From Pterobdella sp. o SKG-2022 (Eukaryota; Annelida; Clitellata; Hirudinida; Piscicolidae), in the NCBI GenBank assembly GCA_964035795.1, contig OZ038320.1:13281076-13345075 (forward strand): DNA of 64,000 nucleotides. Reading direction: 5' to 3'. Shown piece after piece: positions 26,551 through 39,496 of the stretch; position 1 is the stretch's first letter, and every line of letters starts with the position of its first letter. The notes beneath the pieces were generated by a model, which was given only the letters and a program-made list of their open reading frames with translations, had not been told where the DNA came from and made no database searches. A program made the position numbers and the translations under genes.

Positions 26551-29500
26551 ATATGTGTATATGATGTTGTTATGCCAACAGAATGTGAATTCGGTCATTC
26601 CTCGGCAAGGTTGCTAGGCTTGCAAGCTTATTATTGCTGCGTCGGATGCTTTACTATGACTAAAGCATAAATATTAACGATTATTATCAAATTTTTTGAT
26701 TTTTTTGTTTTCAAATTAAACTAATACGAAAATAATTTTATAAATTTATAAATCAACTCTGATCATCATCGCACAATAACATGCAGATTTGTCATTTCTC
26801 GAAACCATTTCAAAACAGTATGCAAATACATGTTCACTCAGTCTTCAACATTTTGAAAGCTTAACACAAACTATGCTGAAGTCAAATTCATATGATGTAA
26901 GTGCATGGAAAAGTTTCCTAGCATGCCTCACACAAGACATAATAGCTACAGATGCAACAGCAGAAGTTGTACTCCTGATGATGATGATGAGGGTGATGAT
27001 GTAATATAAACCGGATTGAAAAATTTTTTTTATTTGTAGAAAAAATTAGAACTAAATATAAAATAAACTTGAAATGTTGCTTCAAATTTGAGAAACTTTT
27101 CAAAAGTCGTTTATTTCGTATGGTGTTCATGCCTTTGCTTTTTCTTTATAATTCAGTATTTGTTTTGTATATTCAAAGGTATTATAATATAATATATTAA
27201 TAATATTCATAGTCTTGTTCTCTTTCATCATCACCTAGTATAGAGTTACTGATAATCTTCATATGTGAGTCATATGTTTCTAGATGTCATGAATGTGTGT
27301 ATTGTGCGTGTGTTGAATGCACGTGTGGTTTGTGTAAAACTATTCCTGGATGTGTTCATGTGTTTTGTTGCGTACCATTTGTATTTGTGTTTTTGTGTAT
27401 CTATAAGGGAAGTGAAGTGTGTGTGGGTGTGCGTGTACGTGTAGTGTGTGCAATGTGCAAGATTTACTTATGCACTAAGGAGCGTGTGATTAAAGTGTGA
27501 GAAATCTTCAGTAGCTGGAGATAGCATGTGCTGGAGATGAAGAAGATAAAAAATGATTGAAGGATTCTGATAAAAACTGCATCCCAACTCAATGGTGTAA
27601 GGATAACCAAAGATTGTGTGGCATTTAAACACAGAATGCAACTTCCATGATTGTTAAAGTCATTTCAATACGATAAACTTAAAAATGTGATGCCACTTGA
27701 AAAAGTTTATATGTCGGAAGTTTGAAAAAATTAAAACAGTTCGGTTGTCTAGAGAGATAATGTCGCTACATCTAATAATTCAAAGTGCTATCAAGCCGAA
27801 GTCTGCACCAAATTAAAAATCATTTTTAGATTTTTTTATCCCAATTTGAATGTTAACAAGCTCATCATAGAGACATCAACAAGGATCAGAAACAATGATT
27901 TATCTCATTTTAATCCTATTTGTTATATTGTTATGTTAGTTTATTCTAAACAATACTAATATCACTTTCGGTTTAATAAATTAATTGTATCGCATACATC
28001 AACTATGACGACTAAAGTGGATTTCAAGGCAAGCCATTAAAACTTTTTTGCATAACATTCTACTCGTTATTTTACTGCTTCAATTATTATGCGAAGATTT
28101 TTTATTTTGAATAAAACTTTTCAAATGTGTGTTTTTGTTTTATTGGCAAAAGCTTTTTAAAGTTTTTTAATGACACAAGCTTTTTCTTTTTCTATCTAAA
28201 AGTTATATATAAAACTATTTAATTTATCTGGTTTACAAAATAATTAATTTTTTTTATCAAGCCTTATGAAACAAAGAGTCTGTATGAAGGCTGAACTCAA
28301 TGAATGCTAAAGAAAGTTCATCCAATCGTCCCATGTGATTAGCATGGTATCTTAGTTGGTGTCTTCATTCTTTTGATTTCATGTGGAACTATTTCGATTT
28401 ATTTTTTTATGCAACTAATAATGATAGAATTTTGTTTTGTTTCGATTTTTTATTGCATGTTTTCAAGATTCAAAATCTACATTAAATTTTTCACAAAACT
28501 ATTATAACAAATAAAAACAGCTAAATTTTAGATAGGAAATGAACGATCAAACTACAAAAGAAATCTCAAAATGGCACTCACCTCTAGCATCAGGTAAAAA
28601 GAGCACAATCTTCCAAGTGTTACTTGAATCTTTTTTGTGAATTTGAATTAATTTAAGAAATAATTTGACTTAAAAAATATTACTTAATCATTACAGATAT
28701 TAAAGTTACAGAATTTTGAAGATTCGCTTGGAATATTTACAAAAGTGCATTTTAAAATTACATTGAGGGACTTGAGCAAATTTCTTTATTATATATGTTT
28801 CATGGAAAGATCAGGTAATATATACATACATATTATACATAACATCATCCTTTGAGAGCACAAGAAGTAGAAGTCGTTATCTAAATATTGCTGCTGATAC
28901 TTATTAAGCCGTGACAGTAGCATCTGTATGAGCATACCTATACGTTAACCTACCTATATACATAGAAATATTCATTTCCAGCTTCTAGCTTAACAAAGAA
29001 AACTTTTTTTGCATCGTGCGTGTGTTTTCAATTATGCACGTGTGTGCTTGCAGTTATCTTTGGTGTTATTTGCGCGAGTGCATGAGATCAAATAAATAAT
29101 TTTTTGTTTTGAGATTTTTGAAGTTATTTCTTGGAAGTTTAATGTAAATTTTGACATATTTTTTGTATTATTTACATGCAAATGTCTTAGTGTTTTTTAC
29201 ATAGTCTTGCATGTGTACTGAGCTACCAAGTATGAAGATGAAAGTTTTGAATTCCGATGTTTTACACTTTTGAAGCTACTCAAAAAAGTTTCCAAATACT
29301 CAAATAAAACTTAAATCTTCAAAATTGTTCTATGGATTTAAAATATCTATCAAAAAGATATGACGATAAATAAGTAGAATAAAAAGGTAATTTACATAAA
29401 TGGCTGCAAAGCTGCTGCAAGAAGTTTTTTTGCGTCTTCGCAGTTCACATGCATGTGCAAGGTAATATCGCTTGTGCCTGCCAACTCAACAATTTATACA

Positions 29501-30270
29501 AATTTGGAGTATGCTTATTTCGTAATTGTTTGAGATTTTAATAAATTATATCTTAGATAAAAATGAAGTTAATTTTGATTAAATGTCAAAAACAAAAAGA
29601 TTTCCAAAAATTATTTTAAATTAATTATTCAAAGTAATTTTGAATCAAATGTAATTTTTCATTTGAATTAGTTCTTAAAGTAAGGTGAAAATGGGAAATA
29701 AATCGATTTTGTCATACATTTGGTTACAAGTTCCGGTAAAACTAAAATTTCTTAGATGCCATGAGTTATAAGACAAAAAAGATCTTTTAGTGATGATTAA
29801 CTGGTTGGTTTTGTAAAATATACGACAAAACAAAGGGCTGTTCAAAAGCTTCTGAAGGTCTAATGAATAGTCAAGCTTACTCATGGCAGATAACGTTGTT
29901 TGATACAAGTGCTAAACTCAAACTCAGTATTTTAATTATGAAAATATTATTAAGCTTAAGAGTTTTAAATATTTTTTGTATATTTTGAAAAATATATTTA
30001 TATCTTCATTTTAAATTTTCTTAAATTTTTTTTTTTCAAATTTTAATAATTATTTTATTTATTTTCTTTTAAAATTTTTAATTTTAACTGAATATATTTT
30101 TCTTATTTTAAAAATTTGAAAAATCAGAAAAAAATAATGCAAACATGTTACAACTAAACAATTAAAATTTCAGTTCAATTAATCCATTTAACTAAATAAT
30201 TAATAAAATAAATATCAATCGAAAACAAATTTAAAAATTTTAATTTTGGTGCATTTTGTGCAGTAATAAT
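26551..30270. other. Intergenic AT-rich region with TG-rich tracts
   Basis: No gene recognised. 27285-27500 is rich in TGTG/CGTG steps, producing a spurious Cys/Val-rich plus-strand frame. A weaker TG-rich stretch lies at about 29015-29085. A GATGAT run sits at about 26978-27000. Confidence 0.5.
27285..27500. repeat. TG/CA-rich low-complexity tract
   Basis: Imperfect (TG)n and GTGTG steps over about 215 bases, more G-rich than the surroundings. It is not a clean microsatellite, probably a decayed dinucleotide array. Confidence 0.55.
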
Positions 30271-30274
30271 TAGT

Positions 30275-30423
30275 TTAGTCATTTAGGTCTGTTTCTTCAT
30301 TCTTCCACCTGGTTTGATGCAATTGTAAGGATCTTTCGAACCTTCCAATCAACTCTCCAAAAAAACAAAAAATATAATATTTAATTACATAGAAAGCTGC
30401 AATTAAGTTTGCATCCTTCAATT
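30275..30423 (-). other. Two candidate 3'-terminal coding exons, unrecognised
   Basis: Minus strand. 30423-30389 has an AG acceptor and a GTAATT donor and reads LKDANLIAAFY. 30352-30275 has an AG acceptor and reads LIGRFERSLQLHQ...NEETDLND to a TAA. The two join in phase and look helical and charged. They lie just beyond the stop of the BPI-like gene on the same strand. They could be the end of a small separate gene, an alternative 3' end, or chance. No family recognised. Confidence 0.22.
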
Positions 30424-30965
30424 CTGTTGTTTTCAATGTTTTTCAACTTTCAGTTTTCTTTCAAGGATCGCCACAACTGATAACTAGCAAGATCAAAAAT
30501 GAAAAAAATTTCTGAAGTGAAAATGTTTCGACAACCTTTTCAATCGAGAAAACTCTGAAATGCATCGTCGAAATCTCATATCCTAGCTTGGAGCTCACCA
30601 CGTTAACACTTCAAAGTGGTTTCATTACTAATAAGACTGGCATTTTGGTCAAATTTGCAACTTTTTACGAGTTGTGTGAAAATTGTTTAAATAAATATGC
30701 TAGCTTTAAAACTATTTTTTCAAAAAAATTATATATTTTTTGCTAAGTTCAGTTCTAAAGTAGAGCTTATCAAAAACAATAGAAACGTCATTAATGTTTA
30801 CGCATCATCTTTTGTACATACCATATTATGAACAACAAGTACTATCAATCAATTAATTTACCCTTAAAATTCAAATGATTAAACTAAATGTTTATATGTC
30901 GATGCGGAAACCCGTCAAAAAAGAAGAACAAGTGATTCCAAAAGTTAATATTTGAAAATCAAAAA

Positions 30966-33900
30966 TTACATGTGGCCATAAGCATTGATTCCACTATGAG
31001 CACTCAATTCATCTTTCAAAGCAAGCTCACTGATGCCTTGTATCAAATCATAGTCTTTAAAAAACTTTTCTCTCAAAACTGGAAATATAATAATATTTAT
31101 TTCATTATAAAATTTTTATATTCAAAGTTTTTATATTAGCGATTCATTCCAGTTTTCATTCGTTCTTTTTCATAACTCACTTTCTTGATACTTGTTCAAA
31201 ATTAAGTTGAGTTTCTGTTGAAAATTTATAAGCAAATAATTATATATAAACATATTCTTCATAATTTATAAGGATATTTTCTACAACATGTTTTCAAACT
31301 TTCTAAGCCCACATTCCACCTACCGTGGAATCCAAAACCTTCGGGAATTCCTCATCGGCTTCCATTTCAACTCTGATAACAATTCAGATCCAATAAAAAG
31401 TAATTGAAATTTGAAACGAAATATTCATATTAATAATGATTAATATTTCATAAGCATTCATTAAAAGCTTTCATTAAAGCCTTACTTCACATAGACTGGC
31501 TCGTCAACAAATGTTGTGTTCTTCGAGAAGAAGCTCACATCGGTGTGCCCTTTCTTCAGATTGAACACATAAAATAATTTTTCATTTTTATTTAATATTT
31601 TTAATTAGTTACATTAATTATTTAATTTATTCAAACTTACATATTTAGCCACTAGCTCCTTGTACATCACTGGTATGACGAACTTGTTAATTAATCTTCC
31701 TATTAATGAACAATATTGTTGAAATTTAATACTAAGACCATAATTTTTTCAACAAAAACACGTTGTGACATTCAAAAAATAACTTTTAAATGTGATGCCA
31801 CGCTAAGTATGAAAGACCAGTTGTTAGCAGCATTTTTAGTTTCATCATACCCCTACTAAATTAATCCTTCATTTTTTCAGTTTCATCATAGTAATCTAAA
31901 AACTCAACTATTACCATTTTTGAACGTGAAAAACCTCTCTTTTGGCCCAAAAGGTTGGATGTCAAAATACAACTCCAGGTCTTGTGGAAATTCATCAGTG
32001 TTCTGAAGTTTTGAGTTTGAAATGACATCACGAAAACAACCAATACATCAAAAGTAGGTGTCTCAAAAAGTGAATTATAAAACTCTGCTAATGGTCTAAG
32101 CTGTACGGGGAAATGATTAGTTATGAAAAATTATTTTTTTTAAATGCATCGTTCTATTTAGCGTAATAGTAGTAACGTTGGACATGTAACCCAAAGGTGT
32201 CAGGTTCAAAACTAGATCAAGATTGACAACACAAAACACGGCGAACTGAAGCAAAAAATCGGTGTTCAAAGTTTTACAACCCAAAACGTTGCACAAACTC
32301 AGACCTGCATTCAGACTTTCTAAGACCTCTTAGGTTTTTTACACGTATGAACCTAAAAAATATTGTTAATCTGCTCAACCAACCATCAAGAGTCTTAAAG
32401 GCTTTTAAGGCGCCTCGGATGATTGGAAGAATGCAAAGTAGTTCAAAAAGCATATTTATATTTGGAAAAACTAAAAAAACTTTAAAAATCATTAAACAAG
32501 AGCTGAAAATTTCAAAACGTATGTAAAATCTGTATTTTATGGTGGTTTTATCAAATGCTTCTAAAGGGCGTGACAGAAACGCTATATATATTTTGTTCAT
32601 TCAATCACTTGAAAACATACTTCAAACCGATGAAGTTTCACTTTTGATAAACCAATTTTTTCTAATACTTCAATGAAGCTATTGAACACATCTTCTTCAA
32701 AATGGATTCTGTAGCATCCATTAGCTTTTGTTTGGGCTTTTTTTTTGTCACTCTGGTGAAAAGATTCATTATGAGTTTTTTAAGCTAAATTATTGGAAAA
32801 AGTGAATTCACAGGTTTTTTTTGCATACAACTATGATTATGAGCATCTTTTCTGATTTTTGAGAATTTTCCTTGAGTTTGAAAAACTTCAATAAAAGGGA
32901 TGAACCAAGAGATTTCAGTGGAAAAATAAATTCACTCAACCAACTTTCAGCAGCTGATTCATTTATTTCTAAAGTTTTGTTTGAATCGTACAGAAAAAAA
33001 TCCTGAAAAGAATAAAATAAAATTAAACAATTAATTTTGAAATATACACTTAAACGCAAAAATTCACTCATGTTTTAGAAAGAAGTGAACACAATAGTTT
33101 AGTAGCAACTTGTTTATATGTGTTGTTTTTGGTATTTAGGTCTCTTGCGTGTCGGTACCTCTTGATGCCATTAAGAACTTTGTCGATCTTTGGGCTGAGT
33201 TCCTTACCAATGTATATCTCTTCTTTATCATAAGAAAACTTTCCCTTTTTAGATTGAAAAGCAAAAAATAAGATTGAAAAACGTAGAATTTTTTTTATAA
33301 TGCATTGAAACCTACTACAAAGGATAAATCAATTTCTTGATCCTTGAACTGCGGGTGCTCAGTGAATCGAAAATCTAACACAAATTTATCGTACGATCTA
33401 GAACCCCAAATCTCTTCAATGAAAGTTAATAGTACTTGAGTGAAAATCCATTGTTTTCATTAATTCAGTCAGTTAGAGTGAAATAATAGTTTTGATAAGT
33501 TTTAGAAGACCAAGTTCACACAAATAATTTTCTTAAATATGGAGACAGAAAATGGTTAATGATAAAAGCTATAATATTATAAAAGTTCCATCAAAGAGAA
33601 TTTTTCATTTATTTGAATTTTTTATTTTTTCGGCTAAACTTGGTTATTCGCGTTGTTTTCTTTTCAGAATTAAATATTTTCAAAGCAAAAAATAATAGCA
33701 ATGGGTGAAAAAAACTTACGGTTTTCGTTTTGAAATATTGTAGATAATACTGCTAAGAATTTTATCACTAAAGATTTCAAAAGCTGAAAATATTGAAAAA
33801 TTAATATAATTCATTATGTGAGGTTTCCTTTTTCAAATATTTACCTCTTGCATGAACCCATTCTGTTTTTCCACTGCTAACGATAACTCTCTGTTCACAA

Positions 33901-36592
33901 TTCATTTCAATGTACAGAATCTTTATTATACTTTATTTTTTTAAATTCCCTCAAAGTACGATAACTTAATTTTTGAAAACTAATTAAAATCTTGAAGTTA
34001 CTCATTGTTCTTAGTCGCTTTCACAGAAGCTTTAACATCAAACGCAACTCTAGCTATCTTCAGTTTCCCATCTTTTTGGCCTTGATTTTGTTATATTATT
34101 TATTATATACTTTGGAAAGTTTTGAAAAGATTAAGTTTCAAAATAAAATCTACAAGAATCACCCAGATAAATGTGAGCCGTTTCAGTAACGTTTGAAAGT
34201 TCATATAAAAGGCTGTTTTTTTTTTGAATTAATCATACAATTAAAAACCTGCGGTAAGTTTCTTAAAGTTTTTAGAAATAATTTTTGAATACCTAATTGT
34301 TTTGGATAATTAATTTATTGAGTGAAAATGAGAATACATATTTATTTATTAAATAGAAAGGAGAATACATGGTCACCTTTCATCGGTGCCATCAAGATAG
34401 ACTCTGTACGAGACCCCTTCACAGTTCACTTTCACACCACCTTGTGAAGTTAGTGGTCATTAAAATAATAGTTTATCCAAGAATTGGCTTTTTAATAATA
34501 ATATGCGTTTTTTGACTACTTGAATGATGAATAATTCAGTATGTATATAAATATTCTATTTGAATTAAACCGGTACGTTAGAAACCTTAGTCTATCATTT
34601 TACCGCTCATATTGCCTCAGTCTAAAAGAAAAGACACAAATTTTCACCAATAATTCGAATTTTTCAGTGAAATATTTGAAAAAAACCAATTTCTTGTCGG
34701 CCACAAACTCGCTATCTTCGTAGTAGACCTTTGTATGTGTGACAGCATGTCTTTTCTTGCGGTGAAGTGTGCTGAGTTCATATTTATAGAGCTATGTAAA
34801 AACTTTTTGTCACAATAACGAGGATTTCTTAAAGTTTCATTCATAAAGATAACTAATTTTTGACCATAGTTGAATAAACTATTTTAAACATACAAAAATA
34901 CTCGCTATGTGACTCAACTCTTATAAACCCTTCGGTAGCAAAAGGTGCTCTGATAGATGGAAAATTCAAAATATTCGTTGGTTCTTAAATTCTGTACTAA
35001 TAATTTTTACTTCTATCAGCACTGTTTTTCAAAAAATTTTTTTAAGGTTAAATTTTGGGAGAATCTAGAGGATTTAGTGATTAGTCAATAAATTGTATTT
35101 AAAGAGAATTTTTAAGGCTTTACTAGAATAGATTTTTAAAATTACTTCAATAAACTATTAAAAAAGCTTTTTTTATCAGCCAAAAATATTTCTTAACTAA
35201 TAACTCGTATGGGATTAAAATTTGATAAAGAATGAATAAACTGAGTAAAACTTTATATAATATAAAAAAATTTCCAACTTATTCAATTGTGCACCTATTT
35301 TTCAAATGGAAGAAATCAAGCATGAACGATCTAATGGATTCCTAAACATTTGAGATCTTTATTTACAAAATTAGTTTATGTTGGTGAAACATAATAAATG
35401 CATATAAGAATAAAATTTTTTCTTGAAAATATTAAAAAGAAATCAGAAACGAAATAGGCATCAGAGAATACACAAAAATAGGTTTCGTAGTTTTTTCAAC
35501 TTATTTTATTTACTCTGTATCATAGTCTAAAGTTGAACATCTTATTTTCTGGAAGATTTCTACAACAAAATGAAACTACAATATTCTCAATACGTTAGCA
35601 CACGTTGCCTCAACATGTGAGTTTCTCGTCTAAAGCTCTTATATCAGGCTAATGTACACAAAAAAGCTTTTTTATATTTAGCTAAATAATATTTTGCGAA
35701 AGGCATGTTGAACAGTGGAATGATATTTTGAGACATTCATAAGAAACTTTGCCATACATTGTTTGAGGCGGGAGAATATGATAACGGATGACTTAAAAGC
35801 GAAAGGCAGATCTGAAATGCTACTTTATAAAATTTAAAAGCTTTTTAGTTACCTAAAAAAAAGTGACAGCTTAAATTCTGAAATATTCACTTTCTCTGTT
35901 CGCCTAATTACAGAAGATTTAGAAGGCTAAATGGTTAATTAAAGTTGATTATTGATGGCTTGCCATCGACAAGCAAGCGAAATGAATAAATTGACATTTG
36001 AGCTTTTTGAAAAAAAGTAAATTTGAATAAGAATCTTTACCTAGTGTTTTCAAGAGCTTCTATTCTAGCAGCAGATATGCTTGTTCTTACGATTCTAGCT
36101 CTGTATTATTAGGTAACAAAAGTGTTGTTATTTTTTAACCAGAAGTTTAATTTAAGAAAAATAAAATAGTATTTTCAAGTCAAAAGAAATAAAATTTTAT
36201 AATGAAATAGAAACATTTTACATAAATTTCTTCTTGTCATAGGTTATTCCAAAGTTAGAATAGTGAGAAAGCCAAAAACGTTCTACCAGCAATTCTTCCA
36301 CTGAATTATATATATTTACATGATAATACTGTCAATATGATTTTTTCAATTCCTTAAGAACACATGTTATGCCATACTGTGAATGTTTTCAAAGCTAATA
36401 TTATTTTTATTGAGTTTTTACTTCATTGGAAATTAAGTTTTTCAAAAACTTTGAAAAATAGTTTATAAGTTTTTCCAATCCTTTGTTGGTGATTTGGAAT
36501 CGGATGGCAGCGTCACCTGGGATGGGTGGAGTGGGCAGAGAAAAGATTATGGGCGAAATTGCCAAGAGGCATATCAGTTTGGGGTAAGTCAT
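30966..36592 (-). CDS. BPI/LBP-family secreted lipid-binding protein
   Basis: Proteins of this family bind lipid A or other lipids outside the cell, in innate immunity or lipid transport. ATG at 36592 begins a signal peptide (MTYPKLICLLAISPIIFS) followed by PIPGDAAIRFQITNKGLEKL, the family's N-terminal strand-helix. Exons: 36592-36450, 36100-36041, about 34771-34690 and 34440-34377 (borders uncertain), 34049-34002, 33890-33845, 33783-33720, 33413-33319, 33244-33110, 33002-32829, 32752-32621, 32002-31915, 31699-31641, 31553-31486, 31372-31324, 31214-31181, 31078-30966. From 34049 on, joins are in phase. VAFDVKASVKA fits the N-barrel strand, EIDLSFGKF the start of the C-barrel, and DLELYFDIQPFGPKERFFTF a C-barrel strand pair; the end is DLIQGISELALKDEL...GHM, TAA. 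Total is about 470 residues, the usual family length. The cysteine pair typical of the vertebrate N-barrel is not evident. Assignment rests on motif pattern and length, not on a search; members within the family (BPI, LBP, CETP, PLTP-like) cannot be told apart. Confidence 0.78.
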
Positions 36593-39496
36593 CTGCCAGT
36601 TTCAATTTCAAGTTTTTTGTTATAGAAATAAAACGAAACAGTTGAAGACAACTTTTATAGCTTTTGATGAAAATAACTGGAACAGAATTTAAAAAATATT
36701 AAAATATACTTTGACTTGAAAGCGAAGTTCATCTTAAATTGAACAAAAATAAAAATAATCATAATCTACGAAGTTTATTATAGTGATATAATAGGTTAGT
36801 GGAATAAAAGTTATCATAAACCTCACTACGCTTTTGATTCTAAAAATATATTAATATTGATCTTTTCAATCCGGTAATGACATTTTATTTCATCTCCAAA
36901 AAAAGCTAGTGCTTAAAGTTGCAACGATTTTCATAATCCTTACACACAAGTTTTGATTCCTAATTTTTAAGTTTGGGTTTGAGACAATTTTGATGCACCC
37001 ATGTGGAGCTTCACAGCTTTTCGCTCATTGAAATGCAAAAAAACTTCTTGCTTTCAAAAAATTATTTTCACATATTTTTTTTACTAAAATATATATTTAA
37101 ATATAAATGGTATGAGGTATTTCAAAATTTTATCACTTCATTAAAGCTTGAAATGATAAGGAACTATCCAAAGCATATTACATTGCATGCCAAAATTAAT
37201 TTTAAAATGTATTTTTGAAAACTTATATTCATGTTTTTTGAATATCCACATATTTTTGTTGAAAGTATTAAATTATTGAATCGTTTAATGCTTTTTTATT
37301 ATGCAGGCATGCAAAAAACCCAACCTGCCCAGACTTGCATTTAAAAAGTCAAAGAATTTTTTCACGCTTCAATTTCTTTATTTGGTTCACGGTAAGTGGA
37401 AAAATTGAGGCGTTCAGTTTCAAATGGACGGCTTTCAACCCGAACAACTTCTCTGCACTATGCGATAGATAGTTAAACATGAAAAATCTGCGTGAGAATA
37501 TAAAGAAGCTGGAAAAAAAAAGCTGGTGGCTAGGGTGTTATCATGAAGTTACTGTATCATTTAGATGTTTTTATTGTTAATGTAAAAAACTATTTCCATC
37601 ATTTTTTCTTTGACTGAACGCAAACCATAACACGATATACCCAGACACCAAAGCTGTGTTTCAGAAAAACTAGTTTACTACCATGTTATAAAAATTTTAA
37701 CTTGTTCGTATATTTGAATTTTCAAATTAATGAATAAGCAAACTATCAAATTGAGAAAATAAGCAAAAAAGTTCAACTTGTTTTGATTAATCATAAATAA
37801 GATTTCTTCTCATTGGACGAGTGATGATACCTAGAATACTAGAAGCATTCTCTCTCCGTATGACCACAAATATTGCTTGTGGTTGGCTAAAAGTTGATTT
37901 CCATTTTCTATTTTTTTGACTATCTTTATCCCGATTTCTTTCATCAATTTTAGCATATTGAAACCCAAGAATCGAGAGTTTCAACGTTTATTGTTTCAAA
38001 TTTATAATCCTCTGATAGGTTGCCATGATTTACCGTCTTTTCTATTCGAAAACATGCTGAATATATAATTACTGCAAACAAGTGTCACTGCAAAAACAAT
38101 CTCCAAACATCATCTGACCATTTTATTAAGTAAATTTCTTCCAATCGTTTTTTATTTAATTCAAAAATAGACTCTAGGTTGATTACAGATATTTAATAGA
38201 GGTTTTTCATCTTTTCAACGCTAAAGATGCTCTTGGTAGGGCATTGAGAACTTATGTAACAGGGACATGAAAAAAGAAAGGTTATTTTAAACTTAATATG
38301 TTGCTTTCAAGTAAATCTTCAATATAATGACATTTATATCTTGGTTTCTATAACGATTATTTTTTCATAGCACGTACCTAAGTTGAAACTTATTTTGTTA
38401 GCTGATGTTTTTTAGAAGTTGATAATCAATGACTAGATCAAAAAAATTTTTTTTTTTAGCAGAATTACATATTCGATTTGGCCATTAAATTTATTTTCAA
38501 AAACTAGTGGAAAAAAGGTAAATAAACACAAACATATGCTTGAGCTGACCATAATGTTGCATACTTTATAGATGCTGTATTACACCTTTGAAAATATAAA
38601 AATCAACTTACACTGAACTGATCTAAAATACAGTTGATGGAAAGATATATTTATATTTGATTTTTAAATACCTTTTATATCCAAATTATATATTTTAAAG
38701 AAACATCATATAGTTTAAATAGAGATCAATGAAAACCAATTAGATCACCAGTTGAATTAAATATGCTTACAGAATATTATTGAACAAAAATAATCGTTAT
38801 AAAATTCAAAAAAAATGTGCTTTTAAATGTATTTTGAAAAAAAAATGGAAAAAACAAAACTACAATGCTGACAAACTAGTACAGACATCGAAAAGTGAAA
38901 AGAACTATTTCTTCTAATTGGATAATTTAATACCAAATAAAAAAATTAAATAATCACAGCCTTTGATGCTAGTTTCCCTCTAAAAAGAATTTCACCACGG
39001 TTTGATATTCATGTTTTTGTAATGTTCAAGCCTTCAAAAACATTTAAACTTTCCCACGATAAGAAAGTCTAAAATTTAAGAAAATGTTGTAATTCGTTGT
39101 AATAAATAAGACAATTAATTGCAATGATAGAAATACGTTTGAGGAATTGAAATTTTGCGAGTAAATTCTATCTATCATCTAAGTATAAACATATAAGTTG
39201 TCGCGAGTGTATCGAGATTATGGTAGTGATATTTGAAAACTATTAGAAGTTTTGACCGCGTGCTGATGATCCATGTAAAAATTCAAATCTAACCTTAAAT
39301 GATAAGTAATGGAAATAATAACACGCGTCGAAGGGAAACCAGTGTTGAAAATTATTCAACAACATTTAAAACAATTTTGAATTTTGACCAAATATGTGTT
39401 TAGTATAAGGCTCGATAAAAGATGAAAGCTTTTGAATATTAAAATTGTTTCAATGCCTAAAATGCTTAAGAAAAATTGAGAATAAAAGTATGAAGG
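36593..39496. other. Intergenic between MGAT2 and the BPI-like gene
   Basis: Should hold the promoter of the BPI-like gene (right of 36592) and the 3' UTR of MGAT2. No TATA or other site could be singled out in the AT-rich background. The plus-strand segment 37306-37390 has good splice-site-like borders and an open frame but no family features. Confidence 0.4.

Noticed and set aside
26215..26598. Minus-strand frame of 127 codons
   Set aside because: Most of it is the 200-N gap read as unknown residues.
27297..27500. Cys/Val-rich plus-strand frame
   Set aside because: Product of a TG-rich low-complexity tract; the cysteine spacing is set by GTGTG steps, not by a domain.
31861..32043. Minus-strand 60-codon frame in the BPI-like gene
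   Set aside because: A different frame of the same exon (LQNTDEFPQDLELYFDIQPF) is in phase with both neighbouring exons.
36430..36590. Plus-strand open segment ending at a GTAAGTC donor-like site
   Set aside because: The minus strand of the same bases encodes a signal peptide and the BPI N-terminal motif in good order, which is the more specific reading.
37306..37390. Plus-strand segment with AG acceptor, open frame and GTAAGT donor
   Set aside because: Good splice borders but no recognisable domain, no plus-strand partner exons nearby, and such combinations occur by chance in AT-rich DNA.
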